A DNA stretch of 64,000 nucleotides from Microbacterium terrae (GCF_017831975.1 NZ_JAFDSS010000001.1:1860001-1924000); one strand, 5' to 3'. Counted from the stretch's first letter, positions 37,453 through 46,533 are shown. Made by a program: numbers and translations. The notes: generated by a model not told the origin, from the sequence alone.

Positions 37453-38664
37453 ATGCCCGAGATGAACAGACGCGCCGTGCTCACCGTCGGAGCCGCGCTC
37501 GGACTCGCCGGAGCCGTCGCTCCGAGCGCCGCCTGGTCGTGGTCGCCCGCCGGCTCCGTCGCGGGCGCCGGAGCCGGAGTGGATCCGCAGTGGGTCTGGG
37601 ACGACGAGATCGACCGCATCATCGCGACCATGATCCAGAACGGCCAGACCGCGCAGGTCAACGCCGCGATGGACGGCTGGGTGAACAACTGGCAGCCCGT
37701 GCCGAGCGGACTGCCGCCCGAGCTGTCGGGGTGGCTCGACACCCACATGAAGATGCCGGCGTGGGCAGACATGTCGAAGCTCCGCCGCGCCGCCGACTTC
37801 AACCGCCGCAAGGACACGTACCTGTTCATGATCTACGGCGTCGGCGGCGGCATCATGTCGACGGTCATCCCCCGCGAGGCACGCTCGGTCTACCACTCCA
37901 AGGGCGGCGCCGACATGCAGGACCGTGCGGCGAAGACGTTCTCGTTCGGGTACGACCTCAGCGACATCAACGCCTTCGAGACGACGGGCGAGTTCCGGGT
38001 GACCGCGAACCGCACCCGACTCGTGCACGCGGCCGTGCGGCACCTGCTCCCCCAGTCCCCGCACTGGCAGGCCAGCGGCCACGACGAGCAGATCCCCATC
38101 AGCAACCACGACATCCTCGTCACCTTCCACAGCACCGGCACGTTCGCGCACAAGAAGCTCAAAGAGTGGCGCGTGCCGATGTCGAGGGCCGACGAAGAGG
38201 CGTTCCTGCACTCGTGGCAAGTCGCGCTGCACTTCCTCGGCGTGAAGGACGAGTACATCCCGGCGAGCTGGGATGCCGCGCACGCGCAGGCCGCGCAGAT
38301 CCTCACGCCCGTGCTCAGCCCCACGAACGAGGGCAAGGTGCTCGCCGAGGTGCTCCTCGGCCTGATCGCCCAGATCGACCTGGGGCTGACCCGCGGCTTC
38401 CTCAACGAGTTCGTCCGCTACCAGCTCGGCAACGAGGTGGGCGACTGGCTCGGCCTCAAGCGCGACTACGTTTCGGCGGCGACGATCCGCGTCGGCTGGC
38501 CGACCTACATCGCGTTCCGAGAGGGGCTGCTCCCGGTGATGCCGGCGAATTTCTACCTGTTCGACCAGCTGCTGCGCGCGATCGCCATGGCCTTCCTCAA
38601 CCGCGGCACGTCGGGCACGACGACGGCGATCACGATCCCCGACATGAACCGCCCCACGCCCTGA
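37453..38664 (+). CDS. Tat-exported MpaB/latex-clearing-protein-like oxygenase (DUF2236)
   Basis: 403 residues. The N-terminus carries a Tat signal (NRRAVLTVGAALGLAGAV, Arg-Arg at 6-7), so it is exported folded. The mature part matches the MpaB/Lcp (DUF2236) family, heme-containing oxygenases that include the rubber-cleaving latex clearing protein; RLVHAAVRHLLP holds the likely heme-ligand His, and DILVTFHSTGTF is the next conserved part. Rubber cleavage is not assured; a mycolate or other isoprenoid substrate is possible. Upstream is a promoter with a palindrome. Confidence 0.82.
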   Translation: MPEMNRRAVLTVGAALGLAGAVAPSAAWSWSPAGSVAGAGAGVDPQWVWDDEIDRIIATMIQNGQTAQVNAAMDGWVNNWQPVPSGLPPELSGWLDTHMKMPAWADMSKLRRAADFNRRKDTYLFMIYGVGGGIMSTVIPREARSVYHSKGGADMQDRAAKTFSFGYDLSDINAFETTGEFRVTANRTRLVHAAVRHLLPQSPHWQASGHDEQIPISNHDILVTFHSTGTFAHKKLKEWRVPMSRADEEAFLHSWQVALHFLGVKDEYIPASWDAAHAQAAQILTPVLSPTNEGKVLAEVLLGLIAQIDLGLTRGFLNEFVRYQLGNEVGDWLGLKRDYVSAATIRVGWPTYIAFREGLLPVMPANFYLFDQLLRAIAMAFLNRGTSGTTTAITIPDMNRPTP

Positions 38665-38829
38665 CCCAGCGGGTGAGCGGACGCACCACATCGACGCCCG
38701 GTTCGCCCGATCGCACACGACGTGCGGACCGGTCGGGCCGGGCGCCGGTGCGACCGCCGGTCGGCGCGGCGGCGGTAACGCCGCGAAACAGACCGACGGA
38801 TGCCGCGGCGGCGGCTCTACCCTCGGCTC

Positions 38830-39843
38830 ATGACCGACCTGAACCTGCCGATCCTCGACCTCTCGCAGCTCGACGAAGGCCCCGAGGCCGCCGAGCGCTT
38901 CCGCGACGACCTGCGCGCCGCGACGCACGACGTCGGGTTCTTCTATCTCACCGGCACGGGCGTGACGCCCGCCCTCGAGTCGCGCCTGCACCGCGCCGCG
39001 CGCGACTTCTTCGCCCTCCCCGAGGCCGACAAGCTGGCCATCGAGAACATCACGAGCCCGCACTTCCGCGGGTACACGCGCGTGGGCGGAGAGCGCACGC
39101 AGGGTGCGGTGGACTGGCGCGAGCAGATCGACATCGGTCCGGAGCGCGCCGCCGTCACCGACCCCGCCGCGCCGGACTTCGCCCGGCTCATCGGTCCGAA
39201 CCTCTGGCCCGCAGCCCAGCCCGAGCTGCGGGAGGTCGTCTCGGAGTGGCACGACCACCTGTCGGGCGTCGCCCGCAAGCTCCTGCGGGCCTGGGCGCTG
39301 TCGCTGGGCGCGCCGGAGGACTACTTCGACGAGCACTTCGGCGAACCCTCGACGCTCATCAAGATCGTGCGCTACCCCGGCAAGGAAGACGTCGCGCAGG
39401 GGGTCGGCGCCCACAAGGACTCCGGCGTGCTCACTCTGCTGTGGGTCGAGCCGGGCAAGGGCGGCCTCCAGGTCGAGCGCGACGGCGAGTGGGTCGACGC
39501 ACCGCCCGTGCCCGGTGCGTTCGTGGTCAACATCGGCGAGCTGCTCGAATACGCGACCCAGGGATACCTCATCGCGACGAAGCATCGGGTGATCTCCCCG
39601 CGGCTCCCCGACGACCGCATCTCGGTGCCGTTCTTCTTCAACCCCGCGCTCGACAAGCGGCTGCCGCTGATCGAGCTGCCGGCCGACCTCGCGGCGCAGG
39701 CGCGCGGCGTGACCCAGGACCCGGCCAACCCCATCCACTCGCTGTACGGCGAGAATGCGCTCAAGTCGCGCCTGCGCGCGCACCCCGACGTCGCCGGGAT
39801 CCACCACGCCGACCTGGTCGCCGTCCGAGCAGCAGCATCCTGA
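38830..39843 (+). CDS. 2-oxoglutarate/Fe(II)-dependent oxygenase (isopenicillin N synthase-like)
   Basis: 337 residues. Iron ligands H195, D197 (GAHKDSG) and H252 (TKHRV), and R263 (RISVP) for 2-oxoglutarate, match the family. The N-terminal DIOX_N part includes VGFFYLTGTG and FALPEADKLAIE. It hydroxylates or desaturates an unknown substrate. TACCCT at 38818-38823 ends six bases before ATG, so the mRNA is leaderless and separate from the gene before. A strong terminator follows. Confidence 0.9.
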   Translation: MTDLNLPILDLSQLDEGPEAAERFRDDLRAATHDVGFFYLTGTGVTPALESRLHRAARDFFALPEADKLAIENITSPHFRGYTRVGGERTQGAVDWREQIDIGPERAAVTDPAAPDFARLIGPNLWPAAQPELREVVSEWHDHLSGVARKLLRAWALSLGAPEDYFDEHFGEPSTLIKIVRYPGKEDVAQGVGAHKDSGVLTLLWVEPGKGGLQVERDGEWVDAPPVPGAFVVNIGELLEYATQGYLIATKHRVISPRLPDDRISVPFFFNPALDKRLPLIELPADLAAQARGVTQDPANPIHSLYGENALKSRLRAHPDVAGIHHADLVAVRAAAS

Positions 39844-39904
39844 TCACGGGCGGCACCGGGCACGGCGACGCCCGCCCGGTCCGCTGCGGCACCCGGGAAT
39901 GACG

Positions 39905-39933
39905 AAGGCCGCCCCACACCGTGGGGCGGCCTT
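39905..39933. terminator. Strong bidirectional hairpin terminator
   Basis: AAGGCCGCCCCAC (39905-39917) pairs exactly with GTGGGGCGGCCTT (39921-39933), a 13-base stem with a 3-base loop. It separates the convergent 2-oxoglutarate oxygenase and rpsO genes and could end both. There is only a short T-run. Confidence 0.85.
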
Positions 39934-40029
39934 CTCAAGAATGTTTCGCGCGATTGAACGCTGGTGCGAATGCCTTATCGACACTTCGGCTCGTCCGCTG
40001 GCGCGGACTCGCTCAGTGTGAACTGCGCC

Positions 40030-40299
40030 TTATCGGCGCAGGCCGAGGCGCTCGATGAGCGAGCGGTAACGGCTGATGTCGATGTCCTGGAGGTAGCCCA
40101 GGAGACGGCGGCGCTGACCGACGAGCAGGAACAGACCACGACGCGAGTGGTGGTCGTGCTTGTGCTCCTTCAGGTGCTCGGTCAGGTCCTTGATGCGCTG
40201 CGTCAGCATCGCGACCTGCACCTCGGGGGATCCGGTGTCACCGGGGTGCGTCGCGTACTCTTCGATGATCGCCTTCTTGACGTCTGCTTCCAGTGCCAT
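40030..40299 (-). CDS. rpsO: 30S ribosomal protein S15
   Basis: 89 residues, the full length. The conserved segments [37 protein letters not shown] and [12 protein letters not shown] are intact. It binds 16S rRNA early in small-subunit assembly. AAAGGGG eight bases before ATG. The gene usually precedes pnp; here it is monocistronic, with a terminator at 39905-39933. Confidence 0.98.
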   Translation of the reverse strand: MALEADVKKAIIEEYATHPGDTGSPEVQVAMLTQRIKDLTEHLKEHKHDHHSRRGLFLLVGQRRRLLGYLQDIDISRYRSLIERLGLRR

Positions 40300-40353
40300 A
40301 GGTGATCCCCTTTCTCGTCGTTGCGCGGTGCCCGACGCCTGATGCGTGAGCTC

Positions 40354-40381
40354 TCTTTATCCGCGGCCGATCAAACGGCAA
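40354..40381 (-). promoter_or_regulatory. Candidate rpsO promoter
   Basis: On the minus strand TTGCCG (40376-40381) and TAAAGA (40354-40359) are separated by 16 bases, giving a leader of about 48 bases. Nothing else was seen in 40300-40529 except the EamA promoter. Confidence 0.4.
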
Positions 40382-40529
40382 CCTCAAGAGTCTACCAGCC
40401 CCCGTTCGCCGCGGCGAACGCCCGTTCCCGGCGCCGGCGGGCGTAGCCGGACGGACGCGCACCGGCGGATTCCGGACGTCGCATCCGGCATCCCGCGCCC
40501 CCGCGGAGGGACGCGGCTACAGTCGCACC

Positions 40530-41486
40530 GTGACCACCGCTCCCCTCCGAACGACCGCCGCGCGCACCGGCTCGGGCCTCATCGCCGTGCAGTTCGCCCT
40601 CGCCGGGATCGTGTGGGGCTCCAGCTTCCTGTTCATGAAGGTCGCGCTGACCGGCATCTCGCCGACCCAGGTGGCGTGGTCGCGGCTCACCCTGGGCGCG
40701 CTCGCGCTCGGGCTCTTCGTGCTCATCCGGCGCGAGCCGTTCCCGCGGTCGCTGCGCATATGGGGCCACATGACGGTGCTGGCGGTGACCTTCTGCGTGA
40801 TCCCGTTCCTGCTCTTCTCCTGGGCTCAGCAGCACGTGACGTCGGGCCTCGCGAGCATCTACAACGCCACGACCCCGATCATGACCGCGATCATGGCGGC
40901 GGTGGTGCTGCGCGTCGAGAAGCTCAAGCCCACGCAGATCATCGGCATCGCGATCGGCATCCTCGGCGTCGGCGTGATCATCGCGCCCTGGCAGGGCCTC
41001 GACCTCAGCCAGAGCGTCGTGGCGCAGCTCGCGATCCTCGGCGCCACCGCCTGCTACGGCTTCAGCCTGGCGTACATGCGTCGCTTCACCGCAGACACCG
41101 GCATGAGCGCGCTGATGTTCTCGTTCCTCAACATCGGCATCGCTGCGGCGATCATGACCCTGCTCGCACCCGCGATCGCACTCCAGCCGGTCGACCTCGA
41201 CCTGTGGGTGATCGGCAGCGTCGTGCTGCTCGGCTGCCTGGGCACGGGCGTGGCCTACGTCTGGAACCAGAACACGGTGCGGGCCTGGGGTCCGACGCGC
41301 GCCTCGACCGTGACCTACCTCACCCCGCTCGTCGGCGTCGTGCTCGGTGTGGTCGTGCTCGGCGAGCACCTGTCGTGGAACGAACCGGTCGGCGGCCTCA
41401 TCGTGCTCGCCGGCATCCTGCTCGCCCAGGACCGGCTGCGTCGGGCGCGTCGAACGCGCTCAGCCTCATCCGCTGCCGCGCGGTGA
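40530..41486 (+). CDS. EamA/DMT-family transporter
   Basis: 318 residues with ten membrane segments in two EamA repeats (FALAGIVWGSSFLFMKVAL; ILGATACYGFSLAYMRRF and TVTYLTPLVGVVLGVVVLGE). It exports or imports small metabolites; the substrate is unknown. TACAGT at 40518-40523 ends six bases before GTG, a leaderless promoter. Confidence 0.92.
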   Translation: MTTAPLRTTAARTGSGLIAVQFALAGIVWGSSFLFMKVALTGISPTQVAWSRLTLGALALGLFVLIRREPFPRSLRIWGHMTVLAVTFCVIPFLLFSWAQQHVTSGLASIYNATTPIMTAIMAAVVLRVEKLKPTQIIGIAIGILGVGVIIAPWQGLDLSQSVVAQLAILGATACYGFSLAYMRRFTADTGMSALMFSFLNIGIAAAIMTLLAPAIALQPVDLDLWVIGSVVLLGCLGTGVAYVWNQNTVRAWGPTRASTVTYLTPLVGVVLGVVVLGEHLSWNEPVGGLIVLAGILLAQDRLRRARRTRSASSAAAR

Positions 41487-41491
41487 ACGAC

Positions 41492-41523
41492 GAAGGGACG
41501 GATGCCGAAGCATCCGTCCCTTC
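41492..41523. terminator. Bidirectional hairpin terminator
   Basis: GAAGGGACGGATGC (41492-41505) pairs exactly with GCATCCGTCCCTTC (41510-41523) around a CGAA tetraloop. It lies between the convergent EamA and FKBP genes. Confidence 0.85.
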
Positions 41524-41543
41524 CCGTTCAGCCTGTGGCGGGC

Positions 41544-41912
41544 TCAGCCGACCTTGATCAGGTCGATGATGAAGACGAGGGTCTTGCCGCCGAGGAAGTG
41601 TCCGCCGGCGGGGCCGTATGCCAGGTGCGGCGGGATCACGAGCTCGCGGCGTCCGCCGACCTTCATGCCCGGGATGCCGTCCTGCCAGCCCTGGATGAGG
41701 CCGCGGAGCGGGAACTGGATGCTCTCGCCGCGGTTCCACGACGAGTCGAACTCCTCGCCGGATTCGTACTCGACGCCGGCGTAGTGCACGGTGACGGTGT
41801 CACCGGGCTTCGCTTCGGCGCCGTCGCCGACGATGATGTCGCGGATGACGAGGTCGGCGGGAGCGGGGCCGACGGGGGCGTCGAACTCGGGCTTTGTGCG
41901 ATCGTTGGTCAT
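41544..41912 (-). CDS. FKBP-type peptidyl-prolyl isomerase
   Basis: 122 residues. FKBP core: VHYAGVEYESGEEFDSSWNRG, FPLRGLIQGWQDGIPGMKVGGRRELVIPPHLAYG and LVFIIDLIKV. It speeds cis-trans isomerisation of X-Pro bonds; no signal peptide, so cytoplasmic. ATG 41912 is chosen over the in-frame TTG at 41924. Confidence 0.95.
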   Translation of the reverse strand: MTNDRTKPEFDAPVGPAPADLVIRDIIVGDGAEAKPGDTVTVHYAGVEYESGEEFDSSWNRGESIQFPLRGLIQGWQDGIPGMKVGGRRELVIPPHLAYGPAGGHFLGGKTLVFIIDLIKVG

Positions 41913-42001
41913 GGATCCATCCAAGCACGATGCGCCCGCGATGTGCGGGGATGTTCGCTGAGCGCGGCATCCGTCGCCCGCCGGATCACCGTCCGAGACA
42001 G

Positions 42002-42052
42002 ACTCAGCGCCCGGTGCAGCGGCTGTGCCTGCGTGTCTACCGGGCGCTGAGT
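42002..42052. repeat. Perfect 14-base inverted repeat with 23-base loop
   Basis: ACTCAGCGCCCGGT (42002-42015) and ACCGGGCGCTGAGT (42039-42052) are exact complements, and GCAG/CTGC inside the loop can extend the stem. It lies in the 218-base gap between the PrsW and FKBP genes, both read leftward. No T-run follows, so it is not a standard terminator. No coding sequence was seen in this gap. Confidence 0.8.
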
Positions 42053-42130
42053 TGATCTGCCTTCAGGATGCCGAGAGCCCCCGACGGTGTCAACCCCTCA
42101 CGGCGTGTCACGACACTCGTCGATCGGCCG

Positions 42131-43366
42131 TCAGAGGGCGAACAGCGCCTGGCGCGCCCGCGCTGTGCTCTCGAGGAGCGCTCGTTCGTCGGCTGCGGCG
42201 TGCGGGTCGCGACCGGTGATGACGCGCTGCCGGGCGGCGGCGAGCGCGGTCGCGTCGGCGATGAACTGCTTCATGATCGCGGTGCGGTCGCCACGGAGGG
42301 TCCGCGCCCACGCGAGGCCCGTCTTCCGCCCCGCGGGGGTGGCGAGCATGTCGGCCTCCTGGGGCGTGAACCAGCCGGCGGCCGCGTACTCCCCCAGCCT
42401 GTTGCGCGTGAGACGCGCCTCCTCGCGGCGCAGCGCCACGATGCCCAGGATGAACACCACGAAGAGCGGGATCTGCAGCACGACGTACAGCGCGAAGAAG
42501 TCGCCGAACACCGCCGAGCCGTTCCACAGCGCGTGGAGGGCGATGGCGCCCGCGAGACCGGCGAGCCAGGGTCCGACGGCGGCACCTGCCGATGCTCCCC
42601 GTCGCGCGGCGAGGCCGAGCGCGAAGCCGGTGACGCTGGTGAACATCACGTGGGCGAAGGGCGAGAGGATGCCGCGCACGAAGAACGTGGCGCCGGCCTC
42701 GGTGGCCCCGCCCTGGATCGCGCTGATGGCGAAGTACTGGATGTTCTCGGTGAAGGCGAATCCGGCGCCGACCAGCGCGCCGTAGACGATGCCGTCGACC
42801 GGACCGTCGAACGAGCGCCGAGCCGCGGCGAAGATGAGGAAGACGCCGATGCCCTTGGCGACCTCTTCGACGATGGGCGCCTGCACCACCGCAGCCATCG
42901 CCTCGCGCGTCGGCGACCCGTCGTTGCCGATCGCGATCGTGAGGAGCAGGTCGACGCCGAGGGCGATGCCGACGGCGGCGATCGCTCCCCACGCGACCGC
43001 GAACGCGCGCAGCGAGAACGGCTCGGGCTCCCACCGATCGATGATCCGCACGGCGAAGAGCACGCCCGCGAGCGGGACGAGGGCGAGGAGCATGCCGATG
43101 ACGGATGCGCCGGCGCCGAGCGCGTTGAGGAAGTAGGCGACGAGCACGACGAGCACCAGCACGAGTGCACCGGCCGCCCACAGCGCAGCCGACCGGACAC
43201 GGGTCCCCGTGACGGGGACCGCGCCCCCGGCGACCGCGGCGACGGGCTGCGTGCCGGGTGCGACCGCGGGGATCTGCGTGGCCGGCGCCACACTCGGCTG
43301 GGCGAGCGAAGAGGCGAACTGCGGCGGGGTGAGCGAAGGCCGGGGGCGCCCGTCGTCAAGCGTCAT
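42131..43366 (-). CDS. PrsW-type intramembrane metalloprotease
   Basis: 411 residues. An N-terminal Pro/Ala-rich cytoplasmic part of about 55 residues, then about eight membrane segments. PIVEEVAKGIGVF holds the EE-type motif, GFAFTENIQYF and a later FAHVMFTSVTGF and ALHALWNGS hold the other metal ligands. PrsW enzymes cleave membrane proteins such as anti-sigma factors. TAGGCT at 43373-43378 (minus strand) ends six bases before this ATG, which rules out a slightly longer start. Divergent from the FAH gene. Confidence 0.92.
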   Translation of the reverse strand: MTLDDGRPRPSLTPPQFASSLAQPSVAPATQIPAVAPGTQPVAAVAGGAVPVTGTRVRSAALWAAGALVLVLVVLVAYFLNALGAGASVIGMLLALVPLAGVLFAVRIIDRWEPEPFSLRAFAVAWGAIAAVGIALGVDLLLTIAIGNDGSPTREAMAAVVQAPIVEEVAKGIGVFLIFAAARRSFDGPVDGIVYGALVGAGFAFTENIQYFAISAIQGGATEAGATFFVRGILSPFAHVMFTSVTGFALGLAARRGASAGAAVGPWLAGLAGAIALHALWNGSAVFGDFFALYVVLQIPLFVVFILGIVALRREEARLTRNRLGEYAAAGWFTPQEADMLATPAGRKTGLAWARTLRGDRTAIMKQFIADATALAAARQRVITGRDPHAAADERALLESTARARQALFAL

Positions 43367-43429
43367 GAGCACAGCCTATGGGTGCAGGCTCTGTCGGCTT
43401 TCGCGGGCGGGGCCGGGTAGTTTGGAAGG

Positions 43430-44296
43430 ATGCGCTTCGCCCACGTCTTCCACGACGGCTCGGATCGACCGCGACTGGTCCTCGTCGAGGGCGAGCAGGC
43501 TGTGCTGGTGGACGAGCTCTTCCCCGGCGCGCCGCGTGTGCTCGAGGATCTGATCGCCGGCGGCGACGATCTGCTGGCCCGGGTGCGCGAGGCGGCTGCG
43601 GCCGGCGGCACGCGGCATCCGATCGCCGGCGCGGTCTTCGCCTCGGCGGTGCTGACCCCTCCCGTGATCCTGGCGATCGGCCTGAACTACGCCGCGCACT
43701 CCATCGAGCTGGGACTCAAGACCGACTCGACGCCCACCGTGTTCGTGCTGTGGCCGAACTCGCTCGCCGGCCACGACGGCACCACGAGCTGGCCGCGCTC
43801 GCTCAGCGAGTCGATCGACTACGAGGCCGAGCTCGGCGTCATCATCGGGCGCCCGGCGAAGGACGTCGCCCCCGAGGACGCACTCGACCACGTGTGGGGC
43901 TACACCGTGGTCAACGACATCACCGCTCGCGACATCCAGTACTCCGAGGCCCAGTGGTCGCGGTGCAAGTCGTTCGACGGCTTCACGCCCACCGGCCCGT
44001 TCGTCGTCACAGCCGACGAGATCGCCGACCCGCAGGACCTGCACATCTGGACGGTGCTCGACGGCCGCGTCATGCAGGACGCGAGCACGGACCAGATGGT
44101 CCGGCCCGTCTCGAAGCTCATCGCGCACCTGTCGCAGTCGGTGACGCTGCTGCCGGGCACCCTGATCTCGACCGGGTCGCCCGGCGGCGCCGGCTACTCG
44201 CGCGACCCGCAGGTGTTCATCCGCGACCGCTCGACCGTGACCGTCGGCATCGACGGCATCGGCGAGCTCACCACGCACTGCCGCATCCTCGACTGA
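43430..44296 (+). CDS. Fumarylacetoacetate hydrolase-family protein
   Basis: 288 residues. FAH fold: ILAIGLNYAAHSIELG, the metal-binding YEAELGVIIGRPAKDV (E-x-E) and VNDITARDIQ (Asp), and LISTGSPGGAGYSRDP. It cleaves C-C bonds or isomerises or decarboxylates keto acids in aromatic breakdown; the substrate is unknown. TAGTTT at 43418-43423 ends six bases before ATG. Confidence 0.93.
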   Translation: MRFAHVFHDGSDRPRLVLVEGEQAVLVDELFPGAPRVLEDLIAGGDDLLARVREAAAAGGTRHPIAGAVFASAVLTPPVILAIGLNYAAHSIELGLKTDSTPTVFVLWPNSLAGHDGTTSWPRSLSESIDYEAELGVIIGRPAKDVAPEDALDHVWGYTVVNDITARDIQYSEAQWSRCKSFDGFTPTGPFVVTADEIADPQDLHIWTVLDGRVMQDASTDQMVRPVSKLIAHLSQSVTLLPGTLISTGSPGGAGYSRDPQVFIRDRSTVTVGIDGIGELTTHCRILD

Positions 44297-44351
44297 GCGC
44301 CGCGCACGCGGCATCCGTCCGTGCACGCTGCGCGGCCGCCTCGACGACGAA

Positions 44352-44381
44352 GGCGGCGCGGTGCCGGAGCACCACGCCGCC
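44352..44381. terminator. Hairpin terminator between convergent genes
   Basis: GGCGGCG (44352-44358) and GGTGC pair with GCACC and CGCCGCC (to 44381), one mismatch and a CGGA loop. It lies between the FAH gene and the DUF4190-like gene. Confidence 0.75.
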
Positions 44382-44399
44382 TCACGAGACCGAGCTGTC

Positions 44400-44951
44400 T
44401 CAGTAGTCGAGCACCTCGGTGCAGTCGATCGGCACACCGTTGACCTCGACGATGCCGCCGCCTGCAGCGATGCACGCGTCGATGACCTGCTCCGTGCCCT
44501 GCACGGCCAGCGGGATGACGATCGCGAAGATCACGATGAGGGCGATGATGCCGAGCACCAGCAGCACCGAGCTGATGATGATCGCCGCGAGCGCGAAGCC
44601 GTTCTTGTGCCCGGCCTTGCGGCTCTGCACCAGCGCGACGACGCCGAGGATGAGGGCGATCAGCTGCGCGAAGAACGAGAGCACGAAGGCGACGATCCCC
44701 ATCGTCTTGCCCGGGATCGGGCCGTCGGCGGGTGCACCGTATGCCGGGGGTGCCGCCGCGTACGACGGCGCCGCGCCGTAGGGTGCGGCGGGCGGGGCCG
44801 CGTCGTAGGCCGGCGGAGCGGTCGGCGCCGAGCCGTACGCGGGCGGCGCAGGCTGGTCGGCCGGAGCACCGTAGGCCGGGGCAGCGGGCGGCTCGTTCGC
44901 CGCCGGCGGCTGCGTGCCCTCGGGGCCTGCGGGATTCTGGGGGTCGGTCAC
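44400..44951 (-). CDS. DUF4190-like membrane protein with proline/alanine-rich N-terminus
   Basis: 183 residues from GTG 44951 (AAGGAAG upstream). About 80 residues of Pro/Ala/Tyr repeats (PPAYG-type units), then two membrane segments (GIVAFVLSFFAQLIALILGV and LAAIIISSVLLVLGIIALIV), then a short tail with two Cys. The layout resembles actinobacterial DUF4190 proteins, with the repeat region probably cytoplasmic. The function is unknown. Confidence 0.8.
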   Translation of the reverse strand: MTDPQNPAGPEGTQPPAANEPPAAPAYGAPADQPAPPAYGSAPTAPPAYDAAPPAAPYGAAPSYAAAPPAYGAPADGPIPGKTMGIVAFVLSFFAQLIALILGVVALVQSRKAGHKNGFALAAIIISSVLLVLGIIALIVIFAIVIPLAVQGTEQVIDACIAAGGGIVEVNGVPIDCTEVLDY

Positions 44952-45030
44952 GGGGCTTCCTTTCGCCGGGTGGTCGCTCCGACGGTATCGGGAGCGGGCG
45001 GGTCGGGGCAATCCGGTGATGCGACAGGCG

Positions 45031-46533
45031 TCAGGCCCCGCTCGGATGCGCCGCGTCGACGCGCTCTGCGACCTGCTCCCCGACCGGCTCGTCGGCGCCC
45101 ACGATCGGGATGGCCGTGGTGATGGCCTCGAGGCCCGACAGTCGCGCCGGCGAGAGCTGCTTGGCGACCTCGTCGGCCGACATGAGGCCGGCCTCGATCA
45201 CGAGGTCGGCGACGCTGCGCCCGGTGAGCAGTGCCGTCTTCGCGAGGGCCGCCGCCGCGGCGTAGCCGATGAAGGGTGTGAGTGCGGTGATCACGCCGAC
45301 GCTCGAGCCCACCATCGCACCGAGGCGCTCGCGGTTGGCCGTGATGCCGTCGACGCAGTTGATCCGCAGCGTGTTCATGCCCCGGCGCATCCAGGTGATC
45401 GACTGGAAGATCGAGTGCGCGATCACCGGCTCGAACGCGTTCAGCTGCAGCTGCCCGCCCTCGACCGCCATCGTCACGGTGAGGTCGGCGCCGGCGACCG
45501 CGAACGCGATCTGGTTGACGACCTCGGGGATCACCGGGTTCACCTTGCCGGGCATGATGCTCGATCCCGCCTGGCGCGGAGGGAGGTTGATCTCCCCCAG
45601 GCCCGCCTGGGGGCCCGACGAGAGCAGGCGCAGGTCGTTGCAGATCTTCGACAGCTTGATCGCGTTGCGCTTGAGCGACGCGGAGAACGACATGAACGAG
45701 CCGGTGTCGCTCGTGGACTCGACGAGGTCGCCCGCGAGCGCGAGGTCGAGCCCCGAGATCTCGCGGAGGTGGCGCACGACGGCGGGCGAGTAGTCGCGGT
45801 TCGCGGTGATCCCGGTGCCGATCGCGGTCGCTCCGAGGTTGATCTCGTAGAGAAGGTAGGCGTTCTCGGTGAGGCGCTGGTGGTCGTAGCCGAGGGTGGT
45901 CGCGAAGCCGTGGAACTCCTGTCCGAGAGTCATCGGCACCGCATCCTGCAACTGGGTGCGGCCGACCTTCAGCACGTCGTGGAACTCGACCGCCTTCGCG
46001 AGGAACGCCTGGCGGAGGAGATCCAGCTCATCGAGGAGGCTCAGCAGATCCAGCCCGAGACCGACCTTGATCGCCGTGGGATACACGTCATTGGTCGACT
46101 GGCTGCGGTTGGTGTGGTCGATCGGCGACAGGAAGTCGTAGTCGCCCTTCTCGCGACCGGCGAGCTCGAGCGCGATGTTGGTGATGACCTCGTTCGCGTT
46201 CATGTTCGTCGAGGTGCCGGCACCGCCCTGTATCACCCCCACGATGAACTGGTCGTGGTACTCGCCGTCGATGACGAGCTGCGCCGCGCGGTCGATGAGG
46301 TCGGCCTTCTCCTCCGACAGGACGCCGATCTCCTTGTTGGCGCGGGCAGCCGCCTGCTTGACCATCGCGAGACCGTTCACGAGGTCCTTGTAGACCGAGA
46401 TCGGCCGCTTGGAGATCGCGAAGTTCTCGAGCGCACGGGCGGTGTGGATCCCCCAATACGCGTCGGCGGGGATCTCCATCGATCCCAGGGAGTCGGTCTC
46501 GGTGCGGGTGCGCATCGTTGCGTCCAGAGCCAT
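45031..46533 (-). CDS. aspA: Aspartate ammonia-lyase
   Basis: 500 residues, fumarase/aspartase superfamily. HTNRSQSTNDVYPTA, the active-site loop GSSIMPGKVNP and, after it, the aspartase-type VIPEVVNQIAFAVAG and VEGGQLQLNAFEPVI show aspartase rather than fumarase. It converts aspartate to fumarate and ammonia. GAGGAC precedes ATG. It is monocistronic, followed at 44951 by an unrelated gene. Confidence 0.93.
   Translation of the reverse strand: MALDATMRTRTETDSLGSMEIPADAYWGIHTARALENFAISKRPISVYKDLVNGLAMVKQAAARANKEIGVLSEEKADLIDRAAQLVIDGEYHDQFIVGVIQGGAGTSTNMNANEVITNIALELAGREKGDYDFLSPIDHTNRSQSTNDVYPTAIKVGLGLDLLSLLDELDLLRQAFLAKAVEFHDVLKVGRTQLQDAVPMTLGQEFHGFATTLGYDHQRLTENAYLLYEINLGATAIGTGITANRDYSPAVVRHLREISGLDLALAGDLVESTSDTGSFMSFSASLKRNAIKLSKICNDLRLLSSGPQAGLGEINLPPRQAGSSIMPGKVNPVIPEVVNQIAFAVAGADLTVTMAVEGGQLQLNAFEPVIAHSIFQSITWMRRGMNTLRINCVDGITANRERLGAMVGSSVGVITALTPFIGYAAAAALAKTALLTGRSVADLVIEAGLMSADEVAKQLSPARLSGLEAITTAIPIVGADEPVGEQVAERVDAAHPSGA

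Noticed and set aside
43367..43372. Longer PrsW start (GTG 43372)
   Set aside because: TAGGCT ends exactly six bases before ATG 43366, so the longer start would lie upstream of the probable 5' end of the mRNA.
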